NCBI RefSeq assembly: GCF_037940415.1
Contig: NZ_CP149798.1
Coordinates: 1,422,501 to 1,486,500 of the forward strand
Source: Streptomyces sp. f51
GTDB taxonomy: Bacteria; Actinomycetota; Actinomycetes; Streptomycetales; Streptomycetaceae
Reading direction: 5' to 3'
DNA length: 64,000 bases
The notes below the pieces were generated by a model that saw nothing but the letters and a program-made list of their open reading frames with translations, had not been told where the DNA came from and did not search any database. Shown piece by piece: positions 41,220 to 48,750 of the stretch (position 1 is the stretch's first letter; every line of letters begins with the position of its first letter). A program made the translations under genes and the position numbers.

Positions 41220-42533
41220 TCACCACACGCGCACCGAGCCTCCTCTCGCGAACACCGGGCTCGTCGCGTCGGCGGGCGGGACGTCGAGGGGCTCGGCGAC
41301 CTCGGCGACGGTGGGACCGGTCTTGGCGGCGATCGCATCGAGATACGCGAGGTCGAAGCCGTAGACGCGGGCCGCGTTGCCGCCGACCATGGCGGCGACC
41401 TCCTCGCGCGGCAGACCCGCGTAGGCGAAGCGCAGTGCCTCGCGGGTGTAGGGGTGGGTGCCCTCGTCGTGCGGGTAGTCGCTGCCCCACATGATCTTGT
41501 CGAGGCCGATGCGTCCGCGCAGCGGCACCTCGTGGGGGCGCATGAAGCTGGCCCCGACGAAGCAGTTCTCGCGCCAGACCCGGGAGGGGCGTTCGCCCGC
41601 CGTCGCGGCCAGCCCCGCGCCGAACTTGGACTCGGCCGTGGACGCCCTGTCCGCCGCCGCGACCAGCCGTCCGTGGTAGTAGTCCAGCATGTCGAGGATC
41701 CCGGGGATCCAGCCCGATCCCTGCTCGGTCAGTACCAGCCGCAGACCGGGGTGCCTGCGGAACGCGCCGCCGAACACCAGGTGCCACAGCGCCCGGTGCG
41801 AGAACCAGGTGGTCTCCACCATGTAGACCGCGCGGGCCGCCGGTTCGTCCCCGAGCGGCGGCGAGGCGGATCCGGCGTGGTGGTTCACCGGGACGCCCAG
41901 CTCGGCGCACGCCGCCCAGATCGGGTCGTACGTCCGCGAGTACAGCTCGGGCAGTCCCGAACCGGGGGGTGTGCCGGGCAGCAGCACTCCGCCCCTCAGG
42001 CCCGCGCCCACCGAACGGTGGATCTCCCCGACCGCCGCGTCGACGTCGTTCAGGAGGATCTGGAAGACGCCCGCGCGCCGGCCGGGCGCCGCGGCGCAGA
42101 AGTCGGCGAGCCAGCGGTTGTGGGCCCGCAGCCCCGCCCAGCGCCGGTCGAGCTCCGCCGCCGTCGGGGCCGGTGCCATCAGGGAACCGGAGGGGAAGAA
42201 CGGCGGGATGGTGTTCGGGAACACCACCTCCGCGACGATGCCGTCCTCCTCCAGCTCCGCGATCCGCCGCCCGGAGTTCCAGTTCCGGTCGGCGGTGTCG
42301 GCGAGCAGGTCCTCGTAGGGGTTGACGTAGTCCGCCGCCCAGGCGTCGAACTCCTCGTGGTACCGGCGCTCCAAGTACGGCTTGTAGTCGAGGAGATCGG
42401 CGCCCGCGTGGCAGTCGGCGGAGATGACGGTGTAGCGGTCCTCGGCGTCGAAGGCGCGCCCGGCGCCGTCGGCTCGTCCCGCGTTCTCGGTGTTCTCGGC
42501 GTTCTGGGTGTTCTGGGTGTTCTCGCTGGTCAC
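41220..42533 (-). CDS. Amidohydrolase family 2 protein (TIM-barrel metal-dependent hydrolase), paralogue 1
   Basis: A 437-aa amidohydrolase_2 (PF04909-type) enzyme. After an unusual Asn/Gln/Glu-rich N-terminus (residues 4-18, from a 9-bp repeat) the barrel begins with YTVISADCHAGADLLDYKPYL. Later features are AHNRWLADFC, PVNHHAGSAS, and the C-terminal IMWGSDYPHDEGTHP, where the metal-binding Asp and His lie. Family members hydrolyse or decarboxylate carboxylic acids. The GTG at 42533 overlaps the upstream paralogue by 4 bp. It is the last of four coupled genes. Confidence 0.9.
   Translation of the reverse strand: MTSENTQNTQNAENTENAGRADGAGRAFDAEDRYTVISADCHAGADLLDYKPYLERRYHEEFDAWAADYVNPYEDLLADTADRNWNSGRRIAELEEDGIVAEVVFPNTIPPFFPSGSLMAPAPTAAELDRRWAGLRAHNRWLADFCAAAPGRRAGVFQILLNDVDAAVGEIHRSVGAGLRGGVLLPGTPPGSGLPELYSRTYDPIWAACAELGVPVNHHAGSASPPLGDEPAARAVYMVETTWFSHRALWHLVFGGAFRRHPGLRLVLTEQGSGWIPGILDMLDYYHGRLVAAADRASTAESKFGAGLAATAGERPSRVWRENCFVGASFMRPHEVPLRGRIGLDKIMWGSDYPHDEGTHPYTREALRFAYAGLPREEVAAMVGGNAARVYGFDLAYLDAIAAKTGPTVAEVAEPLDVPPADATSPVFARGGSVRVW
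42483..42527 (-). repeat. Five 9-bp repeats at the start of the amidohydrolase gene
   Basis: Five consecutive units of the type GTTCTSGGY (42483-42527) encode a run of Glu/Gln-Asn-Thr/Ala triplets directly after the start codon. Two central units are identical, which suggests replication slippage and possible length variation between strains without frameshift. Confidence 0.85.
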
Positions 42534-43813
42534 GGGTTCACCCCCAGGACGGGGAAGTCGTGGTCCGTCAGCCAGTGGCGGCCCACCTCGCGCGAGCGCG
42601 CCCAGGACGCCTCGACCGCCGGCTGGTCCTCGTCCTGGCCGAGTTCGGCCGGGGTCGGACCGATCCTGCGGGCCAGCGGGGCGAGCGCGTCGGTGTCGAA
42701 GCCGAACACCTCGGCGGCGGCGAGACCGAGCATGCGCCGGGTCTCCGCCACCGGGATGTCGTGGAAGGTCCTCGCCAGCCACGCCCGGGTGTCGGGCCAG
42801 GTGCCCTCCGGATGCGGGAAGTCGCTGCCCCACAGGATGTTGTCGACGCCGATCTCGTAACGCTGGGCGAGTTCACGGCGCTTGGTGTTGGTCGCGCAGA
42901 CGAACATCTGCCGGTCCAGGTACTCGTGCGGGGGCCGCTTCAGCTCCGCGAACGGCGACAGCTTCTTGCCGCCGTGCGCGCCGAGGTAGAGACGGTCCAT
43001 GAACCACAGCAGGTTGGGCAGCCACCAGCAGCCCGACTCGGCGATGCCGAACCGGAGTCCGGGGTGCCGTTCGAAGGCGCCCGACCAGAGCAGGAACCAC
43101 AGGGGGCGCGCGGGCCACCAGGTGACCTCGGAGACGTAGATGCCCAGATGGTCGCCGTACTCGTGTCGCGGGGCCGCGCCGGAATGGGTGAGCACGGGCA
43201 TCGAGCACTCGGCGGCGGCCGCCCACACCGGGTCGTAACGGCGGTCGTGGTAGGGCTCCTTGTCGACCCACATGGAGGGGATCATCAGCGCGCCGAGACC
43301 GGACTCCTTGGCCCGGTACACCTCCGCGACGACGGCCTCGGTCTCCCCGGTGACCGGCAACAGGGCGACCCCGCAGTGCCGTTCGGGATGCTCGGAGACG
43401 AAGTCGGCGAGCCAGCGGTTGTGGGCCCGGGCACCGGCCATGCCGAGCCGCGGGTCCTGGTCGCCGGAGAGGCCGAGGCCCACACCGAACGGGGCCGCGG
43501 TGCGGCTGTCGACGGCGTCCGCGTCGGGGAAGACGACCTCGGCCGCCACCCCGTCGCCGTCCAGCTCCTTGAGGCGCTGCGCGGTGTCCCAACCACCGCG
43601 CAGACCCTCCTCGTTGTCCTGGAACCACTTGTCCGCGAACGCCTCGTTGCGGATGCCGAGGCGGTTCATCTCCTCGCGGCGCCGGCCCTGGCCCGCGAGG
43701 AACTCGTCGAAGTCCCGGTGGAACCGGGAGTCCAGATAGGGCCGGTACTCCTCGGTGGGAAGTCCGGCGTGGCAGTCGGAGGAGATGATCAGATACGGGT
43801 CCTGTTCGCTCAC
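42530..43813 (-). CDS. Amidohydrolase family 2 protein, paralogue 2
   Basis: A 427-aa paralogue of the following gene. It shows the same landmarks: YLIISSDCHAGLPTEEYRPYLDSRF at the start, AHNRWLADFVSEHPERHCGV mid-protein, PVLTHSG, and NILWGSDFPHPEGTWP near the C-terminus. The two proteins share layout but differ widely, so they probably act on different intermediates or form a heteromer. The start is GTG 43813 with a GAGGGGG SD, 9 bp after the SDR stop. Confidence 0.9.
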   Translation of the reverse strand: MSEQDPYLIISSDCHAGLPTEEYRPYLDSRFHRDFDEFLAGQGRRREEMNRLGIRNEAFADKWFQDNEEGLRGGWDTAQRLKELDGDGVAAEVVFPDADAVDSRTAAPFGVGLGLSGDQDPRLGMAGARAHNRWLADFVSEHPERHCGVALLPVTGETEAVVAEVYRAKESGLGALMIPSMWVDKEPYHDRRYDPVWAAAAECSMPVLTHSGAAPRHEYGDHLGIYVSEVTWWPARPLWFLLWSGAFERHPGLRFGIAESGCWWLPNLLWFMDRLYLGAHGGKKLSPFAELKRPPHEYLDRQMFVCATNTKRRELAQRYEIGVDNILWGSDFPHPEGTWPDTRAWLARTFHDIPVAETRRMLGLAAAEVFGFDTDALAPLARRIGPTPAELGQDEDQPAVEASWARSREVGRHWLTDHDFPVLGVNP

Positions 43814-43822
43814 CGCGCCCCC

Positions 43823-44707
43823 TCAGTCGAGGATGAAACTTTCCAGGTACGACGGATCGGCCCGCTCCAGCATCGACCGCGACCTCGCCCTGATCTGCCG
43901 GTCGCTGTGCTCGCTCTGGGGCAACAGCCAGAAGCGGCCCTCGCCGATCCCCTCGGCGACGAGGTCGGCGACCTCCTCGACGGGGGTGAACCGCACCTCG
44001 TGCCCCGCCTCGTTCATCGCGGCCTCCCACTGGGCGAGGCTGCGGTACGGGGTCCTGCGGGGCCGCTCCTTCGCGTACCGCGCGGGCCGGTTGCGGTGCG
44101 ACTCCCACAGGCCCGTGCGGAGCATGTGCGGCCCGGGGAACAGCACGGAGGCGCCCACGCGCGCGTGCTCCGCCTTCAGATGCGCGTACAGCGACTCGGT
44201 CAGCGTCACCACGGCCGCCTTGGTGACGGCGTACACGGAGGCGGTGGGCAGCGGGGCGATCCCGCCGTCGCCGGACGAGGTGTTGACGACATGGCCGGGC
44301 TCGCCGCTCGCGAGCATCCGGGGCACGAACGCCTGGACACCGTGGAAGACGCCCCACACGTTGACGGCGAACGCCCACTTCCAGTCGTTGGGGTCGTGCT
44401 CCCACATCCGGCCCTCGGCGCCCGAGCCGACACCCGCGTTGTTGCACAGGACGTGCACCGCGCCGCAGGTGGCGTACACGTCCTCGGCGAGCGCGAGGAC
44501 CTCGGCACGCTCCGAGACGTCCACCACGCGCGCGTGGACGTCGGCGCCGTCCTCGCGCAGCTCCCCGGCCGCCTTCTCCAGCGCGCCCTCCTCGACGTCG
44601 GCGAGGACCACCGTCAGGCCGTCCGCGGCGAACCGCCGGGCCATCGCGAGCCCGACGCCGCTCGCCGCGCCGGTGACGACGGCGACCTGTCCCGCGCGCA
44701 GTTCCAT
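43823..44707 (-). CDS. Short-chain dehydrogenase/reductase in the amidohydrolase operon
   Basis: A 294-aa classical SDR: TGAASGVG at 12-19, an acidic residue after strand 2 (LADVEEG) favouring NAD(H), NNAGVG, and a YAVTK catalytic Tyr-Lys pair. The C-terminal extension (about 230-294) is longer than in FabG-type SDRs. The ATG at 44707 overlaps the upstream decarboxylase-like gene's stop by one base (TGATG), so translation is coupled. Substrate unknown; probably a β-hydroxy or β-keto acid of the operon's pathway. Confidence 0.9.
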   Translation of the reverse strand: MELRAGQVAVVTGAASGVGLAMARRFAADGLTVVLADVEEGALEKAAGELREDGADVHARVVDVSERAEVLALAEDVYATCGAVHVLCNNAGVGSGAEGRMWEHDPNDWKWAFAVNVWGVFHGVQAFVPRMLASGEPGHVVNTSSGDGGIAPLPTASVYAVTKAAVVTLTESLYAHLKAEHARVGASVLFPGPHMLRTGLWESHRNRPARYAKERPRRTPYRSLAQWEAAMNEAGHEVRFTPVEEVADLVAEGIGEGRFWLLPQSEHSDRQIRARSRSMLERADPSYLESFILD

Positions 44708-45504
44708 CAGACGCTCCCCTCGGGCGGGCCGTCGAGGATCTGCCGCGGATCGTCGTAGCGCTGGTGGACGTAGGGCAACAGGGCCTGCGCGCTCACGCGT
44801 TCGGCGACCCGGCCCCGCTGTGCCGAGGTCTTCTCGCCGAAGGTGATCTCCACCGGACCGCGCACGGGCAGGTCGGCCACCGGGTCGTACATCGACTCGC
44901 GCAGGACGACGTCCCCGGTGACCCGCTCCAGTCTGCGGACCTTCTCCTCGCGCAGGCAGTGCACCAGGACCGGATCGGCGTCGAAGCCCGAACCATCCAC
45001 CGCCGGAAGGAACTTGAAGTAGAAGTCGGTCTTCTGCGCGGGCTCCGGCAGCGGCAGGGAGCCGCTCACCGCGCCCCGCACCTCGACGAAGGCGATGCCG
45101 TGCCGGGCGAGCACGCCCCGTACGACGAGCCCGTCGCGCTCGACGGTCACCTCGCCGAGCTTCTTGGGCTCTCCGAAGACCTCGCGGCCGCCGATCAGGG
45201 CCCGTTCGTGGGTCATCGGCATGACCAGCGGATACCAGCCCTCGACGTCCCCGTGCGCGGCCGCGACGGCGAACGAGCCCGCGCCCAGCGGGTATCCGGG
45301 CAGATCGACCTTGCTGATGGCGACCCGCACCAGGGGCCGTGCGGTGGGTTTCAGCGGAGGCGGCAGAACCGCCGCGACCGCGTCCGGGTCGCTCTCCCAG
45401 ACGGCCACAAGGCCGGTGGACCAGATGTCGGGGAGCCGGGAACTCGCGGTGCGCGCGGCGGTGATCTCCGCCTCGGTCCGCGCGCCGTACCTCACTCGTG
45501 CCAT
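44707..45504 (-). CDS. Acetoacetate decarboxylase (ADC)-family protein
   Basis: A 265-aa protein with the ADC fold. The Schiff-base lysine of acetoacetate decarboxylase corresponds to Lys114 or Lys115 in GEPKKLGEV. It also has PLVRVAISKVDLPGYPLGAGSF and a FYFKFLP strand. Many ADC-like proteins act as hydratase/aldolases on larger α- or β-keto acids rather than as true decarboxylases. It is first in a four-gene operon with an SDR and two amidohydrolases, which suggests a degradative or tailoring route for a keto-acid or cyclic substrate. Confidence 0.88.
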   Translation of the reverse strand: MARVRYGARTEAEITAARTASSRLPDIWSTGLVAVWESDPDAVAAVLPPPLKPTARPLVRVAISKVDLPGYPLGAGSFAVAAAHGDVEGWYPLVMPMTHERALIGGREVFGEPKKLGEVTVERDGLVVRGVLARHGIAFVEVRGAVSGSLPLPEPAQKTDFYFKFLPAVDGSGFDADPVLVHCLREEKVRRLERVTGDVVLRESMYDPVADLPVRGPVEITFGEKTSAQRGRVAERVSAQALLPYVHQRYDDPRQILDGPPEGSV

Positions 45505-45759
45505 GTCCGTACCGCCCTTCGTAGGCGCTACCTGCTGGGGCGCGCAGCACGCTTGCACCGCACGGGCGAAAGGTCCATAGCCGTGCGCGGACCGGGATCC
45601 GCGGGCCCGTCGCGAGCACCGACCAAGCCGTCGCACGGACCCCGGACGTCTTGGGTGGCCCCGCGGGGGGGGGTGCAGTCACCGCCGGGGGGATCCGGCG
45701 ACGGCCGAGGGCCTGGTCGCCCCGGAGGCCGCGCCGTTCGGCCGGGGGCCCTCGGGAGC

Positions 45760-46310
45760 CTCCCGCCACACCGGCGCACGCGCGCCGCCGTGCGCCCGCT
45801 GCTCGCCGCGCACCTCGGCACGGAACGGGCGATCGTCCACTCCGGGGACCTGATGGCGGCTCCGGCGCGCGACGGCGCGACCGAGTACGCCCTGCCCTCG
45901 CAGGACGGGCCCGAGGCCTCGTACGATCCCGCACGGTGCGTCAGCGCTACGGCCTGGAGGGCGACTCGCGCGTCCCCCGACGAACGGTGGCAGCGCACGC
46001 GCGCGGGGACGCGTCGGACACCGCCTTCGCCGCCCGGATCCGGACGCCGAGCCCCGGCAGTGGCGACGGCCGGGCCAGGGCGAGGGGATCACCGCGGAGG
46101 CGGTCGGCCGAGGGCCGGAGGGGCTCGCCGCGGAGGCCTCCGCGAGGCAGCGCGTGCTCGCTCGCCCCGGTGCGCGGCGGCGTCGCCCCCGAGGGCGCGG
46201 GCCGCTCCGTGTACGGGCTGCCGCCCGGCCCGGTCGGCGGCCTCGGTCCGACGCCCCTGCCGGCGGGCGACCCGGTGGCGGCGCCCGGCCGGGCGTCAAC
46301 GCCGCGCCCG
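45760..46310 (+). pseudogene. Multi-frame remnant of an unidentified gene
   Basis: Protein-like text continues across frame changes on the plus strand. Frame of 45781 gives VRPLLAAHLGTERAIVHSG and EYALPSQDGPEASYDPAR, up to about 45936. The frame then shifts to give VRQRYGLEGDSRVPR and ASDTAFAARI (about 45936-46040). A third frame gives GQGEGITAEAVGRGPEG (about 46073-46130). The second frame then resumes with VYGLPPGPVGGLGPTPLPAGD (about 46207-46270). Such segments read like one protein broken by several indels. I do not recognise the family. Confidence 0.5.
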
Positions 46311-46398
46311 CCGGACCCGGTTGCGGGGCCGTGCGCCGATGGCCCGGCGGCGGCCGCGGATCGGGGAAGGCGGGGGCCGGTGTGTCAGTCGGGGCCCG

Positions 46399-46404
46399 TA
46401 TCCT
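46399..46404 (+). promoter_or_regulatory. Candidate -10 of a leaderless exonuclease transcript
   Basis: TATCCT at 46399-46404 is followed by 8 nt and then the ATG at 46413, with no SD. This spacing is typical for leaderless Streptomyces mRNAs. Confidence 0.45.
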
Positions 46405-46412
46405 CATTGACC

Positions 46413-47411
46413 ATGCTCGAAGACCTCACGACCGCAGCGTCCCCTGCCTCCTGGCCGGCCGCGTATCCGCAGGGATACGCGGTCGTCGACGTGGAGACCA
46501 CAGGGCTGGCCCGCGACGACCGGATAATCTCCGCCGCCGTCTACCGGCTGGACGCGCGCGGCGAGGTCGAGGACCACTGGTACACGATGGTCAATCCGGA
46601 GCGCGACCCGGGCCCGGTGTGGATCCACGGTCTGACGAGCGAGATGCTCGAAGGGGCGCCGCTCTTCCACGAGGTGGCCGAGGAGTTCGCCGCCCGGCTC
46701 GCAGGGAGGGTGCTCGTCGCGCACAACGCGGTCTTCGACTGGTCGATGATCGCGCGGGAGTACGCGCGCGCGCAGCGCGAGGCCCCGGTGCGCCAGCGCC
46801 TGTGCACCATCGCGCTCTCCAAGGAGCTGGCCCTGCCCCTGCCCAACCACAAGCTGGAGTCGCTGGCCGCGCACTTCGGTGTCGTGCAGCAGCGGGCCCA
46901 CCACGCGCTGGACGACGCGCGCGTGCTGGCCGAGGCGTTCCGGCCGAGCCTGCGCGCCGCCGCGGAGGGCGGGGTGCGGCTGCCGCTCCTCGAATGCCTG
47001 CCGCTCAAGGAGTGGTCCGACAGCGCCGCGGCACCGCGGATCGGACGGCAGGCCGGGAGCCCGGGGTCCGGCGGCTACCCGTCGGGGAGTTGGCGCCCCT
47101 CCCGCAAGCGCCCCGCGTGCCCCCATCCGAACCCCGGACGGTACTCGGCGGACAAACCTCTCAAGCAGGGCATGCGGGTCGCGTTCTCCGGTGACACCTC
47201 CGTCGACCGCGAACTGCTGGAGGACCGGGCGGTCGAGGCCGGGCTGCACGTCGCGACGAGCCTGTCCCGGCTCACCAGCCTGCTGGTGACCAACGACCCG
47301 GACTCGCACACGTCAAAGGTGGTCAAAGCCCGACAGTTCGGGACACCGGTGGTCGACGAGGCCGCGTTCGGCCAGCTTCTGCGGGACGTCGAACCCGCGT
47401 CGGAAGGGTGA
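46413..47411 (+). CDS. DEDDh 3'-5' exonuclease with C-terminal BRCT domain (DnaQ-like)
   Basis: A 332-aa protein. The exonuclease domain (about 20-180) has DVETTG with Asp26 and Glu28, HNAVFDWSM supplying the third acid, and HHALDDARV supplying the His and last Asp. A BRCT domain occupies about 245-330 (GMRVAFSGDTSVDRELLEDRAVEAG through LVTNDPDSHTSKVVKAR). The fold is that of the polymerase III ε-like exonucleases. The combination suggests DNA repair rather than replicative proofreading. Upstream in-frame sequence belongs to the decayed gene and is not part of this protein. Confidence 0.92.
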   Translation: MLEDLTTAASPASWPAAYPQGYAVVDVETTGLARDDRIISAAVYRLDARGEVEDHWYTMVNPERDPGPVWIHGLTSEMLEGAPLFHEVAEEFAARLAGRVLVAHNAVFDWSMIAREYARAQREAPVRQRLCTIALSKELALPLPNHKLESLAAHFGVVQQRAHHALDDARVLAEAFRPSLRAAAEGGVRLPLLECLPLKEWSDSAAAPRIGRQAGSPGSGGYPSGSWRPSRKRPACPHPNPGRYSADKPLKQGMRVAFSGDTSVDRELLEDRAVEAGLHVATSLSRLTSLLVTNDPDSHTSKVVKARQFGTPVVDEAAFGQLLRDVEPASEG

Positions 47412-47489
47412 CGGACGTACGGGTGATTGACGGGCGACTCGCCCCGCGCCCTCTCGCCCGCGTCGCCCCCGCACCCCACCCTGTGGCGC

Positions 47490-47723
47490 ATGGCGAGATG
47501 CGAAGTATGCGGCAATGACTACGGAATGACCTTCGAAGTGCACGCCCAGGGCGCCGTGCACGTATTCGACTGCTTCTCCTGCGCGATCCACCGGATGGCC
47601 CCGATCTGCGAGCACTGTCGCGTGCAGGTCATCGGCCAGGGTGTCGAGGTCGACGGTCACTGGTACTGCGGCGCGCACTGTGCCCGCGCGGAGGGGAAGG
47701 CGGGGATCGTCGACAAGGTCTGA
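47490..47723 (+). CDS. Small zinc-ribbon protein
   Basis: A 77-aa protein with four cysteine pairs or knuckles: CEVC, CFSCAIH, CEHC and CGAHC, so it probably binds two zinc ions. It has no other domain. The ATG at 47490 lacks a clear SD. It resembles the conserved Streptomyces family annotated as metallothionein- or prokaryotic-RING-like; function unknown. It lies between the exonuclease and SURF1 genes on the same strand. Confidence 0.78.
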   Translation: MARCEVCGNDYGMTFEVHAQGAVHVFDCFSCAIHRMAPICEHCRVQVIGQGVEVDGHWYCGAHCARAEGKAGIVDKV

Positions 47724-47794
47724 GAGCCCCCGCCCGTCCGCCGGACGGGGCACCGAACGGCCCTCGGCGGGACCCTCCCGTCGGGGGCCGAATC

Positions 47795-48607
47795 ATGCCG
47801 AGTACCGTCAATGGGGTGTACCGCTTCCTGTTGTCCCGGCAGTGGGTGATCCTCACCCTCGTGGCCCTCGCCCTCATCCCGACGATGATCAAGCTGGGCT
47901 TCTGGCAGCTCCACCGGCACGAGCACAAGGTCGCCCTGAACACGGTGATCTCCGACTCGCTCGCCGCGAAGCCGGTGCCCGCGGAGTCGGTCACCGAGCC
48001 GGGCCGGCCGATCCGGGACGACGACCTGTTCCGCCGGGTCACGGCGAAGGGCCACTTCGACACCGCGCACGAAGAGGTCGTCCGCCGCCGCACCAACGCC
48101 GACGGCGAGGTCGGCTACCACGTCCTGACCCCCTTCGTCCTGGACGACGGCCGGGTCCTCATGGTGAACCGGGGCTGGGTCCCGGCGGACGGCGCGCAGA
48201 CCGCCTTCCCGAAGATCCCGGCCCCCGCCTCGGGCGAGATCACCGTCACCGGCCGGCTGATGGCCGACCAGACGACCGCCGACAGCGGCATCAAGAACGT
48301 CCGGGGCCTGCCCGCCCGTCAGGTCATGCTGATCAGCAGCGGGCAGGAGGCGCGGCGGCTCGGCCGGCAGGTGCTCGGCGGCTACGTCGAGCAGACGGCG
48401 CCCGCGCCCAAGGGCGGCTCGCCCGAGCTGATCCCCGACCCCGAGCACAGCGACATCGGCCCCCACATGGCGTACGCGATCCAGTGGTGGCTCTTCTCCG
48501 CCGGCGTCCCCGTGGGCTGGGTGGTCCTGGTCCGCCGCGAGCGCCGCGACCGGGCGGAGGCCGCGGCCCCCGAGAGCACACCGGAAGCCGAACCGGCGGG
48601 CGTGTAG
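47795..48607 (+). CDS. SURF1-family cytochrome oxidase assembly protein
   Basis: A 270-aa membrane protein: helix 1 at about 14-34 (WVILTLVALALIPTMIKLGFWQ), a periplasmic-type domain with VLMVNRGWVPADG, and helix 2 near the C-terminus (IQWWLFSAGVPVGWVVLV), followed by a charged tail. SURF1 delivers haem a to cytochrome aa3 oxidase. The start is ATG 47795, or possibly GTG 47816 seven residues later, since the conserved region begins with YRFLLSRQW. Confidence 0.93.
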   Translation: MPSTVNGVYRFLLSRQWVILTLVALALIPTMIKLGFWQLHRHEHKVALNTVISDSLAAKPVPAESVTEPGRPIRDDDLFRRVTAKGHFDTAHEEVVRRRTNADGEVGYHVLTPFVLDDGRVLMVNRGWVPADGAQTAFPKIPAPASGEITVTGRLMADQTTADSGIKNVRGLPARQVMLISSGQEARRLGRQVLGGYVEQTAPAPKGGSPELIPDPEHSDIGPHMAYAIQWWLFSAGVPVGWVVLVRRERRDRAEAAAPESTPEAEPAGV

Positions 48608-48630
48608 CCGGGCGGGCGCGCAGCCGGGCG

Positions 48631-48660
48631 GGCTTGAGACCGGCAGGCTTGAGACCGGCA
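48631..48660. repeat. Two tandem copies of a 15-bp unit
   Basis: GGCTTGAGACCGGCA occurs at 48631-48645 and again at 48646-48660, in the 143-bp gap after SURF1. Just before it GCCGGGCGGGC also occurs twice. Confidence 0.85.
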
Positions 48661-48750
48661 GGTGTGACGACCCGTCGCGGGAGCCGGTGACTGCCCGGTC
48701 CACCCCGGGCCCGCCCCGGCTCGGGCGCCCACGCCACTCTGGCGGCCCGA

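Larger units (their letters stand above)
45505..46412. other. Long gap holding a decayed gene
   Basis: The 908 bp between the ADC-like gene and the exonuclease have no intact gene with both start signals and a conserved product. The left part contains a run of nine G (45665-45673). The right part holds the coding-like remnant described separately (45760-46310) and, at the end, the exonuclease promoter (TATCCT at 46399-46404). Confidence 0.6.

Noticed and set aside
45651..46412. N-terminal extension of the exonuclease back to 45651
   Set aside because: The in-frame sequence is low-complexity Arg/Pro-rich with parts of the decayed gene. The DEDDh domain starts naturally at ATG 46413, 8 nt after a -10 box.
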